Below are positions 43,672 to 53,254 of a stretch of DNA of 64,000 nucleotides, in pieces. The DNA lies in NCBI GenBank assembly GCA_023548195.1, contig JAJHZJ010000271.1:558001-622000 (forward strand), written 5' to 3'. Below the pieces are notes generated by a model. That model was not told the DNA's origin. It saw nothing but the letters and a program-made list of their open reading frames with translations, and made no database searches. The stretch is from Bettongia penicillata ogilbyi. Its lineage: Eukaryota; Chordata; Mammalia; Diprotodontia; Potoroidae. The position numbers and the translations under genes are program-made. Numbering within the stretch: position 1 is the first letter of the stretch; every line of letters begins with the position of its first letter.

Positions 43672-44730
43672 TCAAGAACAAGAAGAAGCAAAGCAAGCAG
43701 GAAATGACAACAGGAATCTTTTTCTGGGGACAATGACCAAACCATGAATACTAAAGAGGTCAGTATTGAGACTGTACCTCCATGTGAAACTTCAGCAGGG
43801 ACAACGAACTGCTTGCATGCACAAACAGCTCTCCTGGAACAACTGAAGAAGGAAATAGAAGAAAAAGTAGCCAAAGATTTTAAAAGTATGAAAAAGGAAT
43901 TCGCTGAAGAGAAAAACTCTTTAAAAGGGAAAATTGAAGAAATGGAAAATAAAGCACAAAACCTAACAGGGAAAATTGGACAAATGAAAAAGGAAGTATA
44001 AAACCTAACTGGGAAAATTGGACAAATAGAAAAGGAAGTAGAAAAACTAGCTGGAGATGCAAAAGCTAAGTGGAGAAAACAATTTGATAAAAATTAGAAT
44101 CGGGCAAGTAGAAATTAATGACTCTATGAGACATCAAGAATCAGTCAAACAAAATCTAAAGAATGAAAAGATAGAAGAAAATGTAAAATATCTCATTGGA
44201 AAATCAACCGACCTGGAAAATAGATCCAGGAGAGAAAATTTAAGAATTATTAGCCTACCAGAAAGCCATGATGAAAAAAAAAAGAGTCTGGACAATATCT
44301 TCCAAGAAATCATCAAGAAAAACTGCCAAGATGCAGAGGGCTAAATAGTCATCTAAAGAATCCACCATTCACCTCCTGAAAGGGACTCCAAACTCAAATC
44401 ACCAGGAAATATTGTTGCCAGATTACAGAACAATCAAGTGAAGGAGAATATAGTACAGGCAGTCAGAAAGAAACCATTCAAATATCTAGGAGCTACAGTC
44501 AGGATCACACAGTATCTTGCATCTTCTACATTAAAAGATCAAAGGAATTAGAATATGATATTCCATAAGGCAAAGGAGCTGCGACTACGACCAAAGATCA
44601 ATTACCCAGCAAAGTTCAGCATAACATTTCAGGCAAGGAGATGGAAATTGAACAAAATAAGGGATTTTCAGGCATTCCTGACAAAAAGGCCAGGACTCAA
44701 TAAAAAATTTGATCTTCAAACGCAGGTCTG
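43672..44730 (+). pseudogene. L1 ORF1 pseudogene in L1 'E'
   Basis: The start codon region is changed ('catcaagaacaagaagaagc', where L1 'F' has 'catgagcaagaaaaagc'). Frame 43744-44001 gives the N-terminal part and coiled coil (LLEQLKKEIEEKVAKDF). A 42-base unit, 43960-44001, is followed by a second copy at 44002-44043, adding two heptads; the first copy now ends in a stop. Frame 44057-44344 holds more coiled coil and the RRM-like start ENLRIISLPES, then a stop at 44342. The C-terminal domain follows out of frame (ARRWKLNKIRDFQ near 44637). It is dead, but nearly full length. Confidence 0.85.
43960..44043. repeat. 42-bp tandem duplication in the ORF1 coiled coil
   Basis: Two adjacent 42-base units share 'aaaattggacaaat' and 'aaaaggaagtata/ga' blocks, with few differences. 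The unit equals 14 codons, that is two coiled-coil heptads, so the change was in frame. Confidence 0.85.
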
Positions 44731-44948
44731 AAAGAGAGGCATTAAAAAGGTAAAGAGGAGGAAAGAAAACTTGTTACTCAATTTGGGAAAACTGTTTACC
44801 TCCCTATAAGGGAAGATGATATATGTTAACCTTTACATGTAGTAAAAGGCCATGGAAAAATAAACCAAAAATTAATTGGAAACTAAATATTTTAATCTTA
44901 AAGAAGGAGTCTGTGAAACAACAAATCATAGAAACAATCAAAAACTAC

Positions 44949-44963
44949 AACCTACCAAATCTT
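44949..44963. repeat. Left 15-bp target-site duplication of HAL1-like copy 'M'
   Basis: 'aacctaccaaatctt' is identical to 47019-47033. It belongs to the host ORF2 and is followed by poly(T), the tail of the minus-strand insertion. Confidence 0.95.
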
Positions 44964-47018
44964 TTTTTTTCTTTCCCCTAGATAACCCTCCTTGGGGTTA
45001 AACTTGTTTTTTCTATTAATTTTTTTATTTTTACTTATTTAACTTTTTACATTCATTTTCACAAAATTTTGGGTTCCAATTTTTTTCTCCCCTTTTTATC
45101 CCTTCCCCCCACCCCAATACACCAAGCAATCTAATTTTCCCTATCTCCAGTCTGCCCTCTCTTCTGTCATCCCTCTGTTCTCTTGTCCCCATCTTCTCTT
45201 TTGTCCTGTAGGGCCAGATGACTTTCTCTTCCTCATTAACTGTATGTCTTATTTCCTAGTAGCAACAACAATACTAAACTGTTGTTCCTAAAACTTGAGT
45301 TCCAAATTTTCCCCATCCCTCCCTCCCCACCCATTCCCTTTGGGAAGGCAGGCAATTCAATATAGGCCCTATCTGTGTAGTTTTACAAATGACTTCCATA
45401 ATAGTCATGTTGTGTAAGACTAACTGAATTACCCTCCATCCTATCCTGCCCCTCATTGTTTCTATTCTGTCTTTTGATCCTGTCCCTCCCCAAGAGTGTT
45501 GACTTCAAATTGCTCCCTCCTCCCATGGCCCTCCCTTCCATCATCCCCCACCCTTGCTTATCTCCTTCTCCCCCACTTTCCTATACTGTAAGATAGGTTT
45601 TCATACCAAAATGAAAACCTTCCTTTAGTCAAATGAGATGAGGGTAATCTTCTTGTTTTTTTTTTTTCTCAGCTCTCCTCTTTTTCCCTCCATTAAAAGG
45701 TCTCCTGCTTGCCTCTTAAATGACATATAATTTACCCCATTCCATTTCACCCTCTTTCCTCCCCCTACCTTTCTCTCTCACCATTTACCTTAATTTCTTT
45801 TAAGATATGGTCCCATCCTATTCAATTCACTCTGTGCTCTCTGTCTCTGTATGTGCGTGAATGTGTGTATGTGTGTGTGCATGCATGCATGTACATGTGT
45901 GTGTGTGTGATCCCACCAACTACCCAGATATTGAAAAATTTTAAGAGTTACAAATATTGTCTTTTCATGTAGGAATGTAAACAGTTCATGTTTGGTAAGT
46001 CCCTCATGACTTCTCTTTGCTGTTTACTTTTTCATGCTTCTTCTCATTCTTGTGTTTGAAAGTCAAATTTTCTTTTCAGCTCTGGTCTTTTCATCAAGAA
46101 TGCTTGAAAGTCCTCTGTTTCATTGAAAGACTATATTTTCCCCTGAAGTATTATACTCAATTTAGCTGGGTAGGTGATTCTTGGTTTGAGTCCTAGTTCC
46201 TTTGACTTCTGGAACATCCTATTCCATGCCCTTCAATCCCTTAATGTAGAAGCTGCTAGATCTTGAGTTATTCTGATTATATTTCCACAGTACTGGAATT
46301 GTTTCTTTCTAGCTGCTTGCAAGATTTTCTCCTTGAGCTGGGAGTTCTGGAATTTGGCCACAATGTTCCTAGGAGTTTCTCTTTTTGGATCACTCTCAGG
46401 CTCAGCTCCCTCAGGGGCTTTATGCAGAGACCTTCAGTAATGGAGCAGGTGGGGCAGGGGCCGTCTCCCAGGTTCATCTCCTTCAGGTGGTTTATGCAGA
46501 GACTTTCAGTAATGAAGATTCTGCCTGCCTGCTTGAGGAGTCCCAGGGGCCGCCGCTGCTGCCCCTGCCTCCGCCACTTCCTGCCCCTGCCTCTGCCTCT
46601 GCCTCTTCTTGCCCCTGCCTCTGCCTCAGCCATTTCTTCCTGAGGGAGCCTGAGTCACGGAGACATCCCGCTCCCCTCTCTGCCAGCCCAGACGTGTCTC
46701 TCACTGATCTGTAGCATCTGTGGGCGAAGTGACCTTCCTGGCTGTTGGAGGTTCCGTCCCTGAAGCCTGCTCGGATCAGCTTCTCTGGGGCCGTGGCCAG
46801 TGCAGCGCTGGGGTGGGGTCCGCTTTCTGTGGCATGATGGACCCTGGGGACGACTCTCCAGGGCTCTCAAGAACGGAAATCTCTTCCACTGTGTTTCTGC
46901 ACACCCTGCAGTGATCCAGAACTTGTGGGGAGCTCTTCTTACATTAAATGCATGGGCTGTGGGTTTGGAGGTAGCATACAGTGAGTCTTTCTACTCTGCC
47001 ATCTTGACTCTGTCCCCC
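44964..47018 (-). mobile_element. HAL1-like copy 'M', minus strand, inserted in L1 'E' ORF2
   Basis: Perfect 15-bp duplications bracket it. The tail (poly(T) 44964-44974) is followed by 32 unmatched bases (44975-45006), then a second T/A-rich tail and the family 3'UTR, the ORF1 C-terminal part (to about 46390), and a jump to the GC-rich 5'UTR (46390-47015), which ends 'gccatcttgactctgtcccc'. About 900 bases of ORF1 are missing compared with 18074-21008. Because it lies in L1 'E', it is younger than that L1. Confidence 0.92.
45835..45912. repeat. TG-rich microsatellite in HAL1-like 3'UTR
   Basis: Runs of tgtgtgtg, gcatgcatgcatg and tgtgtgtgtg lie at the same family position as in the other copies. 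Confidence 0.85.
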
Positions 47019-47033
47019 AACCTACCAAATCTT
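47019..47033. repeat. Right 15-bp target-site duplication of HAL1-like copy 'M'
   Basis: Identical to 44949-44963. The L1 'E' ORF2 continues from here. Confidence 0.95.
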
Positions 47034-50000
47034 AAGGGATACTGCAAAAGCAGTTCTTAGGGGATGTTTCATATCCTTGAATGCCTACATCAATAAAATA
47101 GGGAAAGAGGAGATCAATGACTTGGGCATTCAGCTGAAAAAAGCTACAAAAAGATAAAACTGAAAATCCTCAAGTAAATTACAAATTAGAAATACTGAAA
47201 ACTAAAGTAGATAGAGATGAATAAAATTTAAATTAACCAAACTATTCAACTAATAAATAAAACTGATAGTTGGTTTTATGAAAAAACTAATAAAATTGAT
47301 AAACTTTTGGCCAATTTGATTTAAAAAAAGAAAGAAGAAAACCAAATTACCAATATCAAAAATGAAAGGGGTGACTTCACCTCCAATGAGGAGGAAATTA
47401 AAACAATAATTAGAAATTACTTTGCCCAACTTTAAACCCATAATTTTGACAAGCTAAATGTCATGGATGAGAATTTAAAAAAATATATAAATTGTCCAGA
47501 TTACCAGAAGAGGAAGTTGAATACTTATACAACCTCATCACAGAAAAAGAAATTGAACAAGCTATCAATGAGCTCCCTAGGAAAAGATCTTTATTGCCAG
47601 ATGGACTTACCAGTGAATTCTATCAAACATTTAAAGAATATTTAATTCTAGTACTATATAGACTATATGGAAAAACTGGGGAAGAAGGAGTCCTCCCAAA
47701 TTCTTTTTATGATACAAAAATGATTTTGATACCTAAACCAGGAAGAGAAAAAACAGAGGCAATGGAGACAAGCTGGATGCATTTTCAATAAAAGCAGGGG
47801 TGAAACAAAGATATCCATTATCATCACTATTTTTCAATGTGATACTCGAAGTGTTAGCTGTAGCAGTTTTACAATATAAAGAAATTGAAAAAAATTAGAA
47901 TAGGCAAAGAAGAAGCTAAGTTATCAGTTTTTGCGATGATATAATGATATACTTAGAGAATCCTAGAGATTCATGTTAAAAAAAAAGCAAAACAACACTA
48001 CTTGAAATAATAAACAACTTTGGCAAAGTTGTAGGTTACAAAATAATCCCGCACAAATCTTCTGTATTTCTATGTATTAGTAACAAAGCCCAATAACAAG
48101 AGATAGAAAGAGAAATTACATTTAAAGTTAGGGTAGACACTATAAAATATTTGGGAGTATTCCTGCCAAAACGAAACCAGGGACTCTATGAACACAATTA
48201 TAAGACACTTTTCACATAAATGAAGTCAGATCTACTTAAGTAGAAAAATATTTGTTGCTCATGGGTAGGCAGAGCCAATATGATAAAAATGACAATCCTA
48301 CCTAAATTAATTTACTTAATGCCATACCAATCAAACTCTCAGATAATTACATTCTAGAGTTGGAAAAAATAATATTAAAATTCATCTGTCAGAACCAAAG
48401 GTCCAAAACATTAAGGGGACTAATGAAAAGAAATGCTAGGGAAGGTAATGCTAGCACTACCAGAACTCAAACTGTATTACAAAAAAGCAATTATCAAAAC
48501 CACTTGGTATTGGCTAAGAAACAGAAAGGTAGACAAGTGGAATCCCTTAGGTACTCAAAACACAATAGACTCAAAACACAATAGGCAATGAATACAGCAA
48601 TCTACTGTTTGATAAACCTAAGAACCACAGCCTCTGGGACTAGAACTCACTGTTTGACAAAAATTGCTGGGAAAACTGCATAAAAGTGTGGCAGAAACTA
48701 GACATAGCCCAATGACTGACACTGTACACAAGAATAAAGTCCAAATGCCTTCATGATCTAGGTATAAAGATGGATACTATGGACAAATTGATGGAGCAAG
48801 GATTAGTATATTTATCAGATTTATAGAGAAGGAAAGAATTTTTGACTAGAGAAGAGATAGAGAGCATTATGAAGTGCAAGAGAGATAATTTTGATTACAT
48901 TAAACTGAAAAATTTTTGGATAACCAAATCCAATGCAAGCAAGATTTGTGGAGATACAAGAAATTGGAAAAGAATTTAGTGTCTGTGAAAAAGGCCTTGT
49001 TTCTAGAATATATAGAGAACTGAGTCAAATGTACAAAAATCCAAGTCATTCCCTAATTGATAAATGGTCAAAGGATATGAAAAGGAGTTTTCCGAGGAAG
49101 ATATTAAAGATATCTCTAGTCTTATGAAAAAGTCCTCTAAATCACTATTGATTATAGAGATGCTAAACAAAATAACTCTGACATACCACATCACACCTAT
49201 CAAGATTGGCAACATGACAGAACAGGAAAATGAAAATTGTTGGAGAGGACGTAGGAGAGTTGGAACACCAATTCATTGCTGGTGAAGCTGTGAGATGATC
49301 CAACTCTTCTGGAGATCAGTTTGGAAGCATGCCCAAAGGGCTACAAAGTATGCATACCCTTAGACCCAGCAATATTGCGTCTAGGACTGTATCTCCAAGA
49401 GATCATAAAAATAGGAAAGGGTCTCATATGTACAAAAATATTTGTAGTAAACCTCTTTCTGGTGGCTCAAAACTGGAAATCAAGGGGATGCCCATCAATT
49501 GGGGAATAGCTAAATAAATTATGGCATGTGAATGTAATGGAATGCTCTTGTACTATAAGAAATGATGAACAAGAAGACTTCAGAAAGGCCTGGAAGACTT
49601 ATATGATATGATTCTGAGTGAAAGAAAAAGAACCAGGAGAACTTTGTGCACAGCAATGACCACAGTGTGCAAGAGTTTTTTTTTCCCTTGGTATTCTTCA
49701 TTGCAATGCAAGGACTTAAAAGGCTCCCAATGGTCTTTTAAGGCAAAATTCCTTCCATATCCAGTGAAAGAACTATGGAATTCCATCGCAGAATATGGCA
49801 GATGATGTTTTTTGTGTGTATTACATTTTGATTTGCTATATGATTTCCCCCATTCATTTTAATTCTTCTATAGAGCATGACTATACTGAAAATGTATTTA
49901 ATGGGAATGTATGTATTGAAGCTATATAAAATTTTATGTAGTCTTGGGGAAGGAGTGAGGAGGGAGGGGAGGAAATCTAAGTTATATGGTAGTGATTGTA

Positions 50001-50047
50001 GAACACTCAAAGTAAATAAAATTAATTAAAAAAACAAAAAAAGAAAA

Positions 50048-50059
50048 AATGGGAAAAAT
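50048..50059. repeat. Right 12-bp target-site duplication of L1 'E'
   Basis: 'aatgggaaaaat' is identical to 42696-42707 and follows the A-rich tail. Confidence 0.8.
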
Positions 50060-50365
50060 CAGAGTAAGAAAAAAGAGTGAAAAACAAAAGATCAAACGTT
50101 TCAAGATTTTAAAGATATCTTTATGAAAAAGCCAAAATGCCAACAGAAAAATCAATACAGAAATATTTGTAAAAACAAGAAGAATTAACCAAAATATGGT
50201 TTGAAGTAGGAGCCATGATTTTGTTTTTACCTTTAGAGTGAAGACTATTCTGTTTTTGCAGCTTTTTGATGTTATTTTATTATTGTTCACAAGTCACAGC
50301 AATGCCCTCTTACTTTCATCCCTGTATTTATTCTTTCTTCACTTTTTTTTTCCATTTTCTTTTAG
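50060..50365. other. Unique AT-rich DNA right of L1 'E'
   Basis: No repeat or coding pattern was recognised. The minus frame 49982-50290 spans the L1 tail and this flank and has no motif. Confidence 0.4.
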
Positions 50366-50369
50366 AGGG

Positions 50370-50575
50370 GTCCGGTAGTAAGCAGATCAGGTTTGAGTTA
50401 GAGGACTCCAGTTACCTCTTATGATTAGCACTTGTGAAACTTTGGGCAAACCATTTCACTTCTCTGAGATTCATTTTCCTCAATTGAATAATGATGGGGT
50501 GGAATCAGGATACTATTGAGATTGCTTTCACCTGTAGATAGGATATGGTGACCTTCTGATTCTTTCATCCCCTCC
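50370..50575 (+). mobile_element. MIR-family SINE
   Basis: 'gtccggtagtaagcagatca', 'ttagaggactccagttacct', 'gaaactttgggcaaaccatt', 'cattttcctcaattgaataa' and 'ggggtggaatc' follow MIR order. It is decayed. Confidence 0.7.
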
Positions 50576-50617
50576 ACAAAGTCCAAATTGACCAATCAAA
50601 AGAGGAAGTAAAAACTT

Positions 50618-50815
50618 TTCAAATGCTGTCCAAAATTAGAATGGACTGCCTCTGACTGTAGTAATATTACCCATCCCTCAACTATGGGGCATTATCAAAC
50701 AAAATGTAGGTGATCGTTTGGGGGAAGGATAACGAGAAGGGATAGTTGTAATGGAATCAGCTGTACTAGATCACCTCTGAGCGCTTTTTCAACTCTTAGA
50801 TTCTGTGAATCTAAA
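50618..50815 (+). mobile_element. CR1/L3 LINE 3' end
   Basis: 'caaatgctgtccaaaattag' and 'aatggactgcctc' lead to 'tactagatcacctctgagcg', 'tttttcaactcttagattct' and the terminal 'gattctgtgaat' repeat. This is the typical CR1/L3 3' end. Confidence 0.75.
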
Positions 50816-50850
50816 ACTTGCCAGCATGTCAAAGGCCATGTAGACCGGGG

Positions 50851-50851
<1 letters not shown>

Positions 50852-50912
<61 letters not shown>
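50852..50912. repeat. (TC)n microsatellite
   Basis: There are about 30 nearly pure TC units, at the left edge of L1 'F' and just before 'gggcccggggagacctgag'. The Arg/Glu frames on the minus strand are artefacts. Confidence 0.97.
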
Positions 50913-50914
<2 letters not shown>

Positions 50915-51713
50915 GCCCGGGGAGACCTGAGACAGCAGCAGATGGTATGGTGGAGTGGTAGCCCAGGGCAAGAGAACAACAGAACTGAGTGACAGCCACT
51001 GAACCCCACATATCACCCACAGTAACTCCTGAGAATTTTAGCCCACAGATTGAACATCTGTAAGTCACCTACTTCAACTTGCAGGAGCCAAGATGGCAGA
51101 GGGATCAGTAAATGCTCTCTCCTCCCCCCCCCTTGATGACCTCAAAAGAACCAGAAAATATTTTCCCAGAAAAATCGTGTATCAGAGGAAATAGCAGAGG
51201 GGGCAAATAGTCTCATAACACATGAGACTAGGAAAACTGCTAAGGGGGATTCCTCCTATTGTGGCAGAGGTGAACTGGAAGGAGAGGGTCCCCAGGGCAG
51301 TGGAAACTCACACTAGGACCCAGGCAAGCCTCAGAGCTAGTAGAGGAGCCCCAGAAAGGGTGGAAACACTCATTAGGACCACGGCGAGCCTCAGCACTAG
51401 GAGAGGAGCCCCAGGAGGGATAGAAACTCACATTAGGATCCAGGAGTGCCTCAGAACTCCGGGAAATGGGAAAATAATAGGGCAGCTAGGATCACCAAAC
51501 CTTGGGCGTGCCTTTACCTCAGCTCAGCTGAGGAAATCTCCCTTGACCAGACCACCCTTTCCCATGCTTAACAAGCTAGCCCCAGGGCTGATCTGGGAAA
51601 CACAAAACAGAAAGATAAAAAGACACTTGCCTTTAGTTTTTTTCACACCAGTCAGCTCAATATCAAATTCTGCAGCTTCTAACTGAAAGAACCAGAAGCC
51701 ACAACACACAATC

Positions 51714-52670
51714 ATGGTCATGAGCAAGAAAAAGCAAAATAAGGGCGAAAAACCCATAGAATCTTTCTATGGGGACAAAGACCAAAACACAAATGTCAAA
51801 GAGGTCAATGTTGAGACTGCACTTCCATCTGAAACATCAGAAGGGACTATGAACTGCTTGCATATACAAAAAGCTCTCCTGGAACAGCTGAAGAAGGAAA
51901 TAGAAAAGAAACTAGACAATGATTTTGAAAGTATAAAAAAAGAAATCCAGGAAGAGAACATCTTTTTAAAAAGGAAAATTGAACAGATGGAAAAGGAGAT
52001 GCGAAAATTAACTGAAGAAAACAATCTGATAATAATTAGAACTGGGTAAGAAGAAACTAATGACTCTATGAGACAGCAAGAATCAGTCAAACAAAATCTA
52101 AAGAATGAAAAGATAGAAGAAAATGTAAAATATCTAATTAGAAAAAGAACTGTCCTGGAAAACAGATCCAGGAGAAAATTTTAAGAATTATTGGCCAGTC
52201 AGAAAGCCATGATGAAAAAAAGAGTCTGGACAATATCTTCCAGGAAATCATCAAGGAAAACTGAACAGAAGTGCTAGATCCAGAGGGCAAAATAGTCATC
52301 AAAAAAAAAAAAAAATCCACCGTTCACCTCCTGAAAGGGATCCCAAGATCAAAACCCAAAGAAATATTGTTGCCAAATTTGAGAACTATCAAGTGAAGGA
52401 GAAAACACTACAGTAATTCATAGAGAAACCATTCAAATATCAAGAAGTTACAGTCAGGAGCACACAGGACCTTGCAGCTTCTATATCAAAAGATCAAAGG
52501 AATTGGAATCCAGTATTCCTTAAGGCAAAGGAGTTGGGACTACAACTAAAGATCAATTACACAGCAAAGTTCAGCATTCAGATGGTCATTCAATGGAGTA
52601 AGGGATTTACAGATCTTCCTGACAAAAATGTCAGAACTTAATAGAAAATTTGATTTTCAAACACAGGTTT
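51714..52670 (+). pseudogene. L1 ORF1 pseudogene in L1 'F'
   Basis: The likely start is ATG at 51714 or 51720, giving MSKKKQNKGEKPIESFY. The frame runs to a stop at 52047, covering the basic N-terminus and coiled coil (LLEQLKKEIEKKLDNDFESI). The RRM-like part (about 52150-52300) and C-terminal domain (about 52420-52660) follow with shifts, including an A13 run near 52300. The coiled coil lacks the 42-base duplication seen in L1 'E'. Confidence 0.85.
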
Positions 52671-53254
52671 CAAGGAAAGCATAAAAAGGTAAACAGGGAG
52701 AAAAAAAAAAAAAACAACTTTTACTCAATTTGGACAAACTGTTTACCTCCATAGAAGGGAAGATGATACGTGTTAATCTTGAGAATTATACATCTATTAT
52801 GAAATATAAAAGGGATATATGGAGGAAACTGGTATAAAGTAAATGATGTGATGACAAAAATATGATTTAAGCATGCAAAGGGATTGTAACAGGAAATATG
52901 AAAACGAGGAAGCAGAAAATGATAAATTACACCACAAGAAGAAGTACAAAATTATAGTAGAGGGAAAGACGGAAGGGAGATGAGCAGTGTTTGAGAGGCA
53001 CTCTTATATGATTTGGTTCAAGGACAGAATAATAAATTTAATTAAGTATATAATTCTAACTAGCTGTATAGGCAGTAGGAGAGGAAGGGGGAAGAAAGGG
53101 GAGGGGAAGCTAAAAGGGAGGAAAGAAGTAATAAGGGCAAAGTGGAGTAAAAGGGAGGGGGGTTAAAGGAAGGAAGGGAAGGCTGCAGGAGATAGTGGTG
53201 AGAAGGAGAGGAAGGGAGACAGGAGAACTAAAAGCACAAATGCTGGGAAAGAGG

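Larger units (their letters stand above)
44843..49660 (+). pseudogene. L1 ORF2 pseudogene in L1 'E', two parts
   Basis: The part before the HAL1-like insertion is 44843-44963. It starts at the end of the endonuclease domain, so no catalytic endonuclease remains. The part after runs from 47034. Frame 47492-47791 covers the N-terminal reverse transcriptase ([20 protein letters not shown]). A deletion at about 47760 follows, then the palm, where the FADD codons at 47930-47940 have lost one base. Frames at 48360-48584 and 48933-49285 cover the thumb and C-terminal region (TEQENENCWRG). It is inert. Confidence 0.85.
42708..50047 (+). mobile_element. L1 'E', full 5' to 3' layout with deletions and a nested HAL1-like insertion
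   Basis: It begins with the L1 5' start 'tgggggcggagccaagaggg', then 5'UTR (to about 43670), ORF1 (to about 44730), ORF2 and 3'UTR, ending in an A-rich tail. Two deletions are visible. ORF1-proximal sequence joins ORF2 at about 44843, losing the inter-ORF region and most of the endonuclease. Near 47760, about 330 bases of reverse-transcriptase finger sequence are missing. The HAL1-like insertion (44964-47018) splits ORF2. The outer duplication is 12 bp and exact. Confidence 0.88.

Noticed and set aside
52670..53250. Purine-rich, repeat-like stretch as a separate satellite
   Set aside because: It is the inter-ORF region of L1 'F'. The complementary stretch is present at 28765-29325 in L1 'H'.
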